Source: an uncultured bacterium
GTDB lineage: Bacteria; Cyanobacteriota; Vampirovibrionia; Gastranaerophilales; Gastranaerophilaceae
DNA: 64,000 bases
Assembly (NCBI GenBank): GCA_902765215.1
Contig: CACWZA010000007.1
Span: 1-64,000 of the forward strand
Direction: 5' to 3'
The translations under genes were made by a program, and so were the position numbers. The number at the start of each line of letters is the position of its first letter. Positions within the stretch are counted from its first letter, which is position 1. Below the pieces are notes generated by a model that ran no database searches, was not told the origin of the DNA, and was given only the letters and a program-made list of their open reading frames with translations. Shown piece after piece: positions 55,849 to 64,000 of this stretch.

Positions 55849-55884
55849 AAAGGGTGCGATTTTCTTTAAAATCACACCCTTTTA
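55849..55884. terminator. Terminator between the unknown pair and the ATP operon
   Basis: A 15-bp stem AAAGGGTGCGATTTT/AAAATCACACCCTTT with one mismatch and a tight loop, with T-rich flanks. It separates the 55909-57381 pair from the ATP synthase operon on the minus strand. Confidence 0.75.
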
Positions 55885-55908
55885 TCTGATAAAAATTTTA
55901 TATTTTTT

Positions 55909-56640
55909 CTATTTTACCCTGCTTAAAATTTCTTCTATACCGTAAGGCATTGATGAAGGTACGGTTCTTAACTGATTTTCAACATTATGCGGGTTAGAAA
56001 CTAAGTTTCTTGCAATATTTACAGGATCTTTGTAGAAAGCGTTCACAAATTCCATATATTTGTCATAACCCTGTTTGCTGATTGCGAAAATATCTTTTGT
56101 AGAATATTTTTGATTTGTTTCTTCTGCGAGTTCTGAGTGCAGTTTTGCACGTTGTTCTTCTGAAAGTTTAATCTCTTTATCGAGATATTTGATAGAAAGT
56201 CCGCCTGTGTAGTCTGATTCTGATTTAACATTTTCAAACCCGACAGAAATTTTGTATTCAGGCTGGTGCATATCTCTGTACTCGATATGGTTAGTGCCGT
56301 CAGCGTTATGAGTTAATTTCTTTCTGATGTTTGTTTTAAAATTGTCAATTACAGTCATTTCAGGTTCTTTTGACCATAATTTGTATTTTTTTGCAATTCG
56401 TGATGATTCTTTTGGTACAGATTTTGTTGTTAATACATGACCGTTTTGGATTTCTGTTAATTTTTCCCCTCTTGGAACGAAGAATAAGTCATATATCTTT
56501 CTTGCGATGTTTACACCCTGTTTAATCTGACCTTTTTTGGGTGCCTGTTTTATTCCGGTGAATGCCGGTCTGATGTTTTTGTTTAAGTTTAAGTTTGTGT
56601 TGTTGTAACTTCTGATTGGTTGATTTGCGATAATGTTCAT
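55909..56640 (-). CDS. Hypothetical protein paired with a JAMM-domain protein
   Basis: 243 residues. No signal peptide, membrane segment or catalytic motif is seen. The N-terminal ~30 residues are Asn-rich and disordered (SYNNTNLNLNKNIRPAFTG). The rest is mixed alpha/beta with a Glu/Lys-rich middle (EIKLSEEQRAKLHSELAEE). It lies 9 bp downstream of the JAMM protein gene and shares its terminator, so the two are one operon. It could be a partner or substrate of that enzyme, which is positional inference. The RNA-binding or structural role cannot be guessed. Confidence 0.7.
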   Translation of the reverse strand: MNIIANQPIRSYNNTNLNLNKNIRPAFTGIKQAPKKGQIKQGVNIARKIYDLFFVPRGEKLTEIQNGHVLTTKSVPKESSRIAKKYKLWSKEPEMTVIDNFKTNIRKKLTHNADGTNHIEYRDMHQPEYKISVGFENVKSESDYTGGLSIKYLDKEIKLSEEQRAKLHSELAEETNQKYSTKDIFAISKQGYDKYMEFVNAFYKDPVNIARNLVSNPHNVENQLRTVPSSMPYGIEEILSRVK

Positions 56641-56649
56641 ATTTAACCT

Positions 56650-57381
56650 CTATTTTTTTAGTAAAGAATAATTCGTAATATATCTCATTCCCATACCCGG
56701 AGCATGGGCTCTGAGAGTGTCATCAACTAACCCTGCCTTAAATTCTTCTGATAAAGATTCTGCATTTACTTCTGCATCTTCACAAGAATTAGAGGAGTAT
56801 TGATGAAAAGCATTGTTTTCTTTTTTTGCTTCATTTTTTTCTTTGAACCATCTTGTAACTTTGTTTCCTTTGATTGGTTCTTTATATCTTTTTGCAACGA
56901 GAGAAAATTCACCGTCACTATTAATTGCTATAACCTGATTTATGCCTAATTTTCTCATTGTTGTAATATCAGGACGGCTGATTGGGTATCCGTTCGGATG
57001 ACTGTGCATAATACCGATGTTTTCTTTGTCCAGAATTAATTTTTCAAGATTAGTAAGGTTACATTTTGAAGTATCACCTAAAAATTCACCGATAACGCGG
57101 TTTTCTTTCAGGTTGAAAACAACGGCATGTTCGTTCATGCCTTCTTTTAATGCCTGTACACATCTTGCTGTGCTGTATCTGAGCATTGATTTTGTGCAGT
57201 CAAATTTTTCCTGCAGCGGGCGAACATAATTTTCTGCCGTTTCTAAAATAGCACGGTTTTGTTCTGCGAGAATTTCGCTGCCGTTTGTAAGGTTTTGAGC
57301 CTCATTTTTTGCGGCTTTTGCCAAACGCTTTGCTTCTCGTACACTTTTATTAAATTCTACTGGATCGAAACTAACCTTCAT
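56650..57381 (-). CDS. JAMM/MPN+ metalloprotease-like domain protein
   Basis: 243 residues. After a basic helical N-terminus (~1-75) there is a JAB/MPN domain: an upstream Glu in EHAVVFNL, then HSHPNGYPISRPD with the zinc-binding His-x-His and Asp and the catalytic Ser. IAINSDGEFSLV follows. This is the layout of JAMM metallo-isopeptidases and of RadC-like proteins; the activity is inferred. The residues after ~170 are Lys/Glu-rich and unrelated to known domains. Promoter region upstream (57382-57564) is shared divergently with the next gene. Confidence 0.75.
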   Translation of the reverse strand: MKVSFDPVEFNKSVREAKRLAKAAKNEAQNLTNGSEILAEQNRAILETAENYVRPLQEKFDCTKSMLRYSTARCVQALKEGMNEHAVVFNLKENRVIGEFLGDTSKCNLTNLEKLILDKENIGIMHSHPNGYPISRPDITTMRKLGINQVIAINSDGEFSLVAKRYKEPIKGNKVTRWFKEKNEAKKENNAFHQYSSNSCEDAEVNAESLSEEFKAGLVDDTLRAHAPGMGMRYITNYSLLKK

Positions 57382-57564
57382 ACCATGTTCAAGATTGATG
57401 AAAATTAAAATTGCCTAAAAAATTGGAATTGTAACATTTTATTAACAAAAAATGAAAAAATTTTGGTAAATTTTTGTAACAAATTCTTAATGAACAAAGA
57501 CATGAACTAAAGATTTGGCTGAAATTGTCGTCATGCATGAAAAAGGGACAGATAAGGATTCGTC

Positions 57565-58239
57565 ATGGGTTTATCATCTTCACAGGCAAGATTATTAAAT
57601 TTGACTTCAAGAATGCACCAGATTGAGTACAATGCTGCGCGTATTGAAGCCATGAAATTGCAAATGGCGAATGAATCAGATAAGGCATATGACGAGTATT
57701 TGGAAGCACTGGATGCAAGAAAAGTTGTTGTAAAAACTATTCACACAGACGGTACAGTTACGTTTGTGGATATTACTGGCTACGATACTCTGACAAAAGC
57801 AGGTTACAGACTGTATTATGCTGATGGTGAAGAGTGCGGAGAATGGCCGGAATGGGCAGATAATACGGATATTGAGGTTAAATGTTCAATGGATCCGATT
57901 AATTGTACTCTGACAAGTCAGATTTTGACTAACCTTATTGATTCCGGGGTATTTGTCCTTGCCAAAAAAGCTGCAGATGATACAGAACCGCTTGTGGTTG
58001 AAGAACTGACAAGTGTTGCTAACGATACAGGTTTAATGGAAGTACAAGATGAAGTCGACCTTAAAAAGGCAGAAGCGAAGTATGAATCTGATATGCGTCG
58101 TATTGATATGAAGGACAGAAAATACGATACGGATCTCGCTGCCTTAGAAACAGAAAGAAACGCAACAAAACAGGAGATGGAAACACTTCAGACGGTTGCA
58201 AAAGATAACGTCGACAGAACATTTAAATTGTTCAGTTAA
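57565..58239 (+). CDS. Hypothetical helical protein, 224 aa
   Basis: Starts at an ATG with AAGGA 9 nt upstream. The first ~50 residues (SSQARLLNLTSRMHQIEYNAARIEAMKLQ) and the last ~70 (KAEAKYESDMRRIDM...AALETERNATKQEMETLQ) are predicted helical coiled coils around an acidic, Asp/Thr-rich middle. No signal or membrane segment. The layout of N- and C-terminal coils around a variable core is like axial or filament proteins, but I recognise no family. A terminator (58305-58331) follows. Confidence 0.7.
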   Translation: MGLSSSQARLLNLTSRMHQIEYNAARIEAMKLQMANESDKAYDEYLEALDARKVVVKTIHTDGTVTFVDITGYDTLTKAGYRLYYADGEECGEWPEWADNTDIEVKCSMDPINCTLTSQILTNLIDSGVFVLAKKAADDTEPLVVEELTSVANDTGLMEVQDEVDLKKAEAKYESDMRRIDMKDRKYDTDLAALETERNATKQEMETLQTVAKDNVDRTFKLFS

Positions 58240-58304
58240 GAGGTATTTAAAAGAGTTTCAAAAATATAATTTTCCCTATAATTTTCCCTATATTTTTTCA
58301 CACG

Positions 58305-58331
58305 CCACTTCTTTCACAAGTGGTTTTTTCT
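58305..58331 (+). terminator. Terminator of the 224-aa gene
   Basis: CCACTT/AAGTGG stem, 7-nt loop, then TTTTTTCTTTT. A second inverted repeat GGGGTAAAT/ATTTACCCC (58340-58380) spans the end of hydE on the other strand. Confidence 0.7.
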
Positions 58332-58369
58332 TTTGATGGGGGGTAAATATTATATTTTTTAAATTTTTT

Positions 58370-59401
58370 TCATTTACCCCTGTGGAAACCTTTTGTTTCG
58401 GAAACGAATCTTCCTATTGATTTTATTTTTCCTTCAATACAGTTTCTGCATTTGCCGGAATGTTCATTCAGGCAGATTTTATTAGGATAAATTTCATATT
58501 TCACTTTATATTCCGTATCGAGAATATTAGGCATTACAACATTAGCACCGCTTTTTAGTGCAATAATTCTGCCCATAGGGTTGATTGTTTCCATGGCGGT
58601 TGTGGCAGGAATATTTATATCAGGTAAAAGCATACGGACAATTGCCATAACTTTAAGAGCCATATCAAAATTTTTCGGGTTTAATTCACCCTTCAGCGGG
58701 GTATCAGGATGAGGGATAAACGGCCCTATTCCTATCATATCCGCATCAAGTTCTTTAAAGAACAGAATATCGTCTGCAAGAGATTCAACCGTTTGGTTTG
58801 GAAGTCCGACAAGACAGCCTGTCCCGACTTCGTACCCAAGTTTTTTTATGTTGTATAAACATTGTTTCCTGTTTTCTAAACTCATCTTCGGGTGCATTGT
58901 TTTATATAATTCTTCATCAGTAGTTTCTATTCTCAAAAGATATCTGTCTGCTCCCGCATCTTTGTATGCTTTATATTCTTCAAGGGTTTTTTCACCTATA
59001 CTCAGGGTTATTGCCGTATCAAATTTTTTAATCTCAGAGATAATATAGCAAAGTTTTTCCGTATCATAGAAACTATCCTCACCCGATTGAAGAACAATTG
59101 TTTTGTAACCGAGTTCTGTTCCCTGTTTTGCGTATTTTATAATTTCGTCGGGTTCTAATCTGTACCTTTCGATTTTGGTATTTGGAGAACGCAAACCGCA
59201 ATATTTACAACTGCATTTACATATATTGGAAAATTCTATAAGCCCTCTTAAGTGCACACCGTCTCCGACGTTTTCTTCACGAACACGGTCAGCATATTTG
59301 TATAATTCCTCTCCGTCTGAGTTTAAAAGTGATAGTATTTCATCTTTTGAAAGAGAATGTTCTTTATAGGCCTTTTCCAAAATATTATTCAAAGATGTCA
59401 A
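58370..59401 (-). CDS. hydE: [FeFe] hydrogenase maturase HydE (radical SAM)
   Basis: 343 residues. Radical SAM enzyme needed to build the H-cluster of [FeFe] hydrogenase. The Fe-S motif is CKCSCKYCGLR (C-x3-C-x2-C), followed by YKTIVLQSGED, GYEVGTGCLVGLPNQT and GIGPFIPHPDTPL, and the HydE-type C-terminus with NEHSGKCRNCIEGKI. BioB or PylB relatives differ in these ends. hydF, hydG and the hydrogenase are not in the window. It overlaps the upstream GGDEF gene by 17 bp and so is coupled to it. The stop codon forms part of GGGGTAAATGA. Confidence 0.9.
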   Translation of the reverse strand: MTSLNNILEKAYKEHSLSKDEILSLLNSDGEELYKYADRVREENVGDGVHLRGLIEFSNICKCSCKYCGLRSPNTKIERYRLEPDEIIKYAKQGTELGYKTIVLQSGEDSFYDTEKLCYIISEIKKFDTAITLSIGEKTLEEYKAYKDAGADRYLLRIETTDEELYKTMHPKMSLENRKQCLYNIKKLGYEVGTGCLVGLPNQTVESLADDILFFKELDADMIGIGPFIPHPDTPLKGELNPKNFDMALKVMAIVRMLLPDINIPATTAMETINPMGRIIALKSGANVVMPNILDTEYKVKYEIYPNKICLNEHSGKCRNCIEGKIKSIGRFVSETKGFHRGK

Positions 59402-60413
59402 CTTTATTTCTTCCTCTTTCTTTTGCTCTTGATAAAGCAGTTCCTAATGCTTCGATAAACTGTTCAGGCTGTTCAAATTTAGAATAGTTTGCACATAAAC
59501 CTACACTGACAGTAATATTTGTCTTTTTGTCATCTTTTTCAAATTCGTGTCTTGAAATTTCTGTTCTCAGTCGTTCAATAGGTATAAGAGCTTTTGTAAT
59601 AGGAGTGAAAGGAAGCATAATAACAATTTCTTCACTGCCATATCTGTAAATAGGGTCAGTCCGTCTGAATACGCGTTTAAGCAGATTGCTTAATTCTGTC
59701 AGGACGAAATCTCCGAAAGGTCTGCCGAATTTATCATTGATTTTCCCTAAATAATCAATATCAATTATTGCTAATGAGAAATTGTAGATATAACGGCGTG
59801 CCTTTGAAAATTCAAATTCAAAAGCGTTATCAAATTCCTGTCTGTTATAAAGCCCTGTCATAGGGTCATATAAAGCTCTTTTTGACTGTTCGTTAAACAA
59901 ATATCTTAGTTTGAAAATAAGTTCAAGTTCATTTGTTATAATCTGCAAAAATGCTTTTTGTTCCGCATCAAGTTTCTTTGTTGATGCAAAGAAAAATCCG
60001 CCCGTAAGTTTTTCTGCATATTTAAAAGGTTCAATAACAACTGTTTTGAAAGATTTAAATCTTAACTTACTTTCTTCTGTTACATCACCTGTGATAAGGT
60101 TACACTGAACGCGGTTTATTTGCTTGAAAGGTTCCATTTCATCGAAAAATTTGTCACTTATACTGTTTGTTAAATCAATGGTGACATTTTTATTCGGATA
60201 TGAAAGATTAAGGACGTTTATGGCATTCTCGTCATCTTCATTGAAGAAGACACCGCAGGCATCGTAAGGAACATATTTTCCGATAATATTGAAGATGTTT
60301 TCGGATAAAGTATCCTCAAATTTGACCGAATCAATAAGTCCTCTGAAATCTTCCGTTAAGGTTGAGTTAATAAGTAATTCTTTCAGTTTTTTAGTCAATT
60401 TCTTTTCTGCCAT
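59385..60413 (-). CDS. GAF-like and degenerate GGDEF domain protein
   Basis: 342 residues from the ATG at 60413; an ATG at 60443 would add ten residues but would leave almost no leader after the TACAAT box. The first ~170 residues look like a GAF-type sensor (NIIGKYVPYDACGVFFNED...GGFFFASTKK). The rest is a GGDEF diguanylate cyclase fold: YDPMTGLYNRQEFD, SLAIIDIDYLGKINDKFG. The signature loop reads YGSEEIV instead of GG(D/E)EF, so catalysis is uncertain and it may be a sensor of cyclic di-GMP or GTP. Coupled to hydE. Confidence 0.85.
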   Translation of the reverse strand: MAEKKLTKKLKELLINSTLTEDFRGLIDSVKFEDTLSENIFNIIGKYVPYDACGVFFNEDDENAINVLNLSYPNKNVTIDLTNSISDKFFDEMEPFKQINRVQCNLITGDVTEESKLRFKSFKTVVIEPFKYAEKLTGGFFFASTKKLDAEQKAFLQIITNELELIFKLRYLFNEQSKRALYDPMTGLYNRQEFDNAFEFEFSKARRYIYNFSLAIIDIDYLGKINDKFGRPFGDFVLTELSNLLKRVFRRTDPIYRYGSEEIVIMLPFTPITKALIPIERLRTEISRHEFEKDDKKTNITVSVGLCANYSKFEQPEQFIEALGTALSRAKERGRNKVDIFE

Positions 60414-60524
60414 AATTTTCCAATCTCTAATTCTTCCACACATATTATTGTATCAGATTAAAATTATAGTTGAATAGTCATATTATATGAAATTTTGTTT
60501 CTATACATTTATTTTAAAATTTGG

Positions 60525-60536
60525 TATAATGAACTT
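60525..60536 (+). promoter_or_regulatory. -10 box of the GH57 gene, predicted leaderless
   Basis: TATAAT at 60525-60530 and exactly 6 nt to the ATG at 60537. No Shine-Dalgarno sequence in between. Confidence 0.5.
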
Positions 60537-62759
60537 ATGGAAAACTTGTCCGGAAAGAATTTATCAGTCGCTTTTTATTGGCACATGCACCAGCCTGTAT
60601 ATGAATTAGACGGTGTATTTTTAATGCCTTGGGCAAGACTTCACGCAGTCAAGGACTACCTTGATATGGTGAATGTTATAGAAAAATACCCCCGACTGAA
60701 ACTTAATATAAATATTGTTCCGGCACTTCTTGATGAACTTATTCAGTATACGGAAGAAGGGTTTAATGATATCCATTCAAGTCTTACCGTGTCTGATATA
60801 GAGGAACTTGCCCGCAGCGAAAAAGAATATATTTTGAATAACTTTTTTAATTCAAAATATGAAACGATGATTTATAATTATCCGACCTACAGAAAACTTT
60901 TTAAAAAAAGATTTGCAAGTAATTCTATTACGGTTGATGATTTCAGTAATCAGGAATTTTCTGATTTAATGGCGTTGTTTAATCTTTCGTGGATTGACCC
61001 GACGCATTATGAAAGATATCCGGAACTCGAAAAATTAGCGAAAAAAGGGCATAATTATACCCAAAAAGATAGAATTAAAATAATAGAATTTCACAAAGAA
61101 ATAATAAAAGAAATAATTCCGACTTATAAACGGTATATTAAAGAAGGCAGAATAGAACTTACCACAAGTCCTTATTATCACCCGATAATGCCTATCCTTT
61201 GCGATTATGAAACCGCTGCAAAGAACCTTCCTAACAGAGAAAATTTACCTATAAACTTTGATTTAACCGATGATGCTCATCATCATGTAAAATCGGCTCT
61301 CGACAGAATTCAGGAAGTTTTCGGAATCCGTCCGAGAGGGATGTGGGCTTCAGAATATTGTCTGACTGACAAGGTTTTGGATGTGTTTTCCGAGGAAGGA
61401 ATAAAATGGACTGTTTCTGATGAATCTATTCTCTCGGAAAGTATTAATTTTGAATTTATAAGAGATTTTAAAGGGAATATAGAAGATCCTTATTATCTTT
61501 TGAAAACTTATACTTATAACCAGTCACCTCGCGATATTGATGTTATCTTTAGAGATTCTCTTTTGCCAAATCTGATAAACTTTGAATATTCAAATATAGA
61601 TTCACAAATTGCGGCAGGCGATTTGTACAATAAAATTAAATCTATTCAAAACAAATTAACGGTTTCACCTGACGATACTCATTTACTGACAATTGCACTG
61701 GACGGTGAAAACTGTTGGGAAAACTATGCAAATGACGGTTTCGATTTTCTGAATACTATTTATTCAAAACTGGAAAATGATGATACCGTTGAGACGGTTC
61801 TGATAAGTGATTATATTTCTCAGGACAGAAATAAAAAGACTCTGAATAAGATATATCCGGGTTCATGGATAAATAAAGATTTTAATTTCTGGATAGGTGA
61901 TCCTGTTAAGAATCTGGCATGGCAATATTTGAATAATGTCAGAGCTGATTTAACAGATTTGATTGAGAAAAAACCGCATCATGAAAATATACAGAAGGCG
62001 TTGAGAGAACTCTATATAACAGAGGGTAGTGACTGGTTCTGGTGGTATGGTGAACCGAATAAATCAGGTCAGGATAATGTTTTTGACTTCTTATTCAGAG
62101 AGCATTTAAAAAATACTTATAAACTTATGGAAGAAGCATATCCTGAATATTTGGATGCATCAATTATAAATACTGCGTACGAAAACGAAGAAGTCGGCAC
62201 AGCAAACATTCCGCAGATAAATTCGGGGTGGTTATTCTCTGACAGTATTGATTTGATTGACGGCCCTGTTTTTCAGGAAAGTAAGGTTTTTGACAGTATA
62301 AATTACGGGTTTGATAACGATAATATTTATTTCAAACTTGCGCTCAATCCTTTGTATAAAGAACAGAGTGAGGGTAAACCGAGAATACATCAGTTCCATA
62401 TTTATACAAAAAATGCGACTATAAAACAAACCTGTTCAAGTATAAAAGTTACCCATAAGACGGAATCTGTTTTCCCGATTTTGAAAACAAAATATCATAA
62501 CGAACTGATTATAACCATAATTAATAATAAACTTTATCCGTCTTACTTATCAAAATCAATTCCTGATAATTTGTGGGTGCTTGTTGACTCTCAGGGGTTG
62601 AATATATCGGAAAACGAAACGGTGGATATCTGTATTCCGTTTGATGATTTGGATATAAGCAGCGGGGAAGAAATGGAATTTTTCTTTATGCTTACAAATC
62701 ACGGTTTGAGATATACCTTTATGCCAAAGGACAGCCCGCTTGTAATAAGGCGTCCGTAA
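60537..62759 (+). CDS. Glycoside hydrolase family 57 enzyme (glucan-acting)
   Basis: 740 residues from the ATG at 60537, where the -10 box lies too close for any upstream start. GH57 motifs in order: FYWHMHQPVYEL at the N-terminus (His-Gln-Pro), SPYYHPIMPIL, WASE with the nucleophile E273 in GMWASEYCL, and D389 in ALDGENCWE as acid/base. Family members cleave or transfer alpha-glucans such as glycogen. The last ~170 residues form a beta-rich accessory domain. No signal peptide, so it acts on cytoplasmic glycogen. A terminator follows at 62772. Confidence 0.9.
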   Translation: MENLSGKNLSVAFYWHMHQPVYELDGVFLMPWARLHAVKDYLDMVNVIEKYPRLKLNINIVPALLDELIQYTEEGFNDIHSSLTVSDIEELARSEKEYILNNFFNSKYETMIYNYPTYRKLFKKRFASNSITVDDFSNQEFSDLMALFNLSWIDPTHYERYPELEKLAKKGHNYTQKDRIKIIEFHKEIIKEIIPTYKRYIKEGRIELTTSPYYHPIMPILCDYETAAKNLPNRENLPINFDLTDDAHHHVKSALDRIQEVFGIRPRGMWASEYCLTDKVLDVFSEEGIKWTVSDESILSESINFEFIRDFKGNIEDPYYLLKTYTYNQSPRDIDVIFRDSLLPNLINFEYSNIDSQIAAGDLYNKIKSIQNKLTVSPDDTHLLTIALDGENCWENYANDGFDFLNTIYSKLENDDTVETVLISDYISQDRNKKTLNKIYPGSWINKDFNFWIGDPVKNLAWQYLNNVRADLTDLIEKKPHHENIQKALRELYITEGSDWFWWYGEPNKSGQDNVFDFLFREHLKNTYKLMEEAYPEYLDASIINTAYENEEVGTANIPQINSGWLFSDSIDLIDGPVFQESKVFDSINYGFDNDNIYFKLALNPLYKEQSEGKPRIHQFHIYTKNATIKQTCSSIKVTHKTESVFPILKTKYHNELIITIINNKLYPSYLSKSIPDNLWVLVDSQGLNISENETVDICIPFDDLDISSGEEMEFFFMLTNHGLRYTFMPKDSPLVIRRP

Positions 62760-62771
62760 AAAAGATAAAAC

Positions 62772-62803
62772 AAAAAACCGAGGATAATATTCCTCGGTTT
62801 TTG
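62772..62803 (+). terminator. Terminator of the GH57 gene
   Basis: AAAAACCGAGG/CCTCGGTTTTT with an 8-nt loop, 13 bp after the stop. Confidence 0.9.
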
Positions 62804-62849
62804 TTATATTGTTGGGCAAATATGTTCAACCTACAACTTATATTATTAT

Positions 62850-62891
62850 AAAACCTCACCCCAACCCCTCTCCTTAAAAAGTAGAGGGGTT
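62850..62891. repeat. Palindromic intergenic repeat of the CCCTC/GAGGG family
   Basis: AACCCCTCT/AGAGGGGTT around an 11-nt loop, preceded by CCTCACCCC. The unit is related to 39179-39218. It lies between two terminators, a typical place for such elements. Confidence 0.65.
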
Positions 62892-62900
62892 ATAAAAACA

Positions 62901-62932
62901 AAAAACCGAGAGAAAGTTCTCTCGGTTTTTTT
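62901..62932 (-). terminator. gapA terminator
   Basis: AAAAACCGAGAG/CTCTCGGTTTTT with a 6-nt loop. On the minus strand it ends the gapA transcript 44 bp after its stop. It closely resembles the GH57 terminator. Confidence 0.85.
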
Positions 62933-62975
62933 GTTATGTGTAATGAGTAAATTAAAATTATTTACCCCTTTACCC

Positions 62976-63998
<1,023 letters not shown>

Positions 63999-64000
63999 GT

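Noticed and set aside
62760-62975. Small RNA between the GH57 gene and gap
   Set aside because: The structures are fully explained by two terminators and a dispersed palindrome.

Overview
The window is AT-rich bacterial DNA, most likely from a non-photosynthetic gut cyanobacterial relative (Melainabacteria/Vampirovibrionia, order Gastranaerophilales). The best evidence is the ATP synthase cluster, gene order a-c-b'-b-delta-alpha-gamma, with a duplicated and diverged b/b' pair and no beta or epsilon gene beside it, which is the cyanobacterial arrangement. A B12-dependent ribonucleotide reductase, an [FeFe]-hydrogenase maturase (HydE), a GH57 glucan enzyme and GapA fit a fermenter. This placement is inferred from gene content, not from a phylogeny.

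Layout. 1-15720 (minus strand): one uninterrupted reading frame of 5240 codons, running off the left edge, for a giant secreted or surface beta-helix protein made of repeated modules. 15721-17984: intergenic DNA with a dispersed palindromic repeat and two small unknown genes. 17985-21294: hybrid histidine kinase plus response regulator. 21295-22314: accessory patch with a tiny-peptide element, a 72-bp direct repeat, tRNA-Lys fragments, a chain of hairpins and an intact tRNA-Lys. 22421-26459: exported and unknown proteins, thiL, a Cys-rich exported protein and a stand-alone LuxR-type helix-turn-helix protein. 26556-32103: complete compact type II-C CRISPR-Cas (12-repeat array, tracrRNA, cas2, cas1, 1000-residue cas9), with a second copy of the tiny-peptide element lying between cas9 and cas1. 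32257-43620: predicted membrane-bound nuclease-like protein, nrdJ, prfA-ylxR-infB-rbfA-truB translation cluster, unknown protein, mnmE and a WYL regulator. 43927-50763: glnA, an iteron-like cluster before dnaN, dnaN, plsC-like gene, ispE, rsmA and a Y-family polymerase. 50775-55786: ATP synthase operon. 55909-63980: JAMM-domain protein pair, unknown coiled protein, hydE with a GGDEF protein, GH57 enzyme, gapA.

Most interesting. Two copies of a ~250-bp element (21309-21558 minus; 28836-29095 plus) each encode a 27-residue basic-then-hydrophobic peptide behind a near-perfect Shine-Dalgarno sequence. Each has an outward-to-inward promoter at both ends, and in all four promoters the -10 box is followed by exactly 6 nt and then GTAGGG. 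The 3' stem-loop keeps its pairing although its inner stem sequence differs. This looks like an undescribed type I toxin-antitoxin-like (sense mRNA/antisense RNA) or mobile peptide element. Other signals are a full promoter inside every CRISPR repeat, four genes with -10 box, 6 nt, then ATG (predicted leaderless mRNAs), a GGGGTAAA motif straddling many stop codons, and a palindrome over the glnA -10 box.
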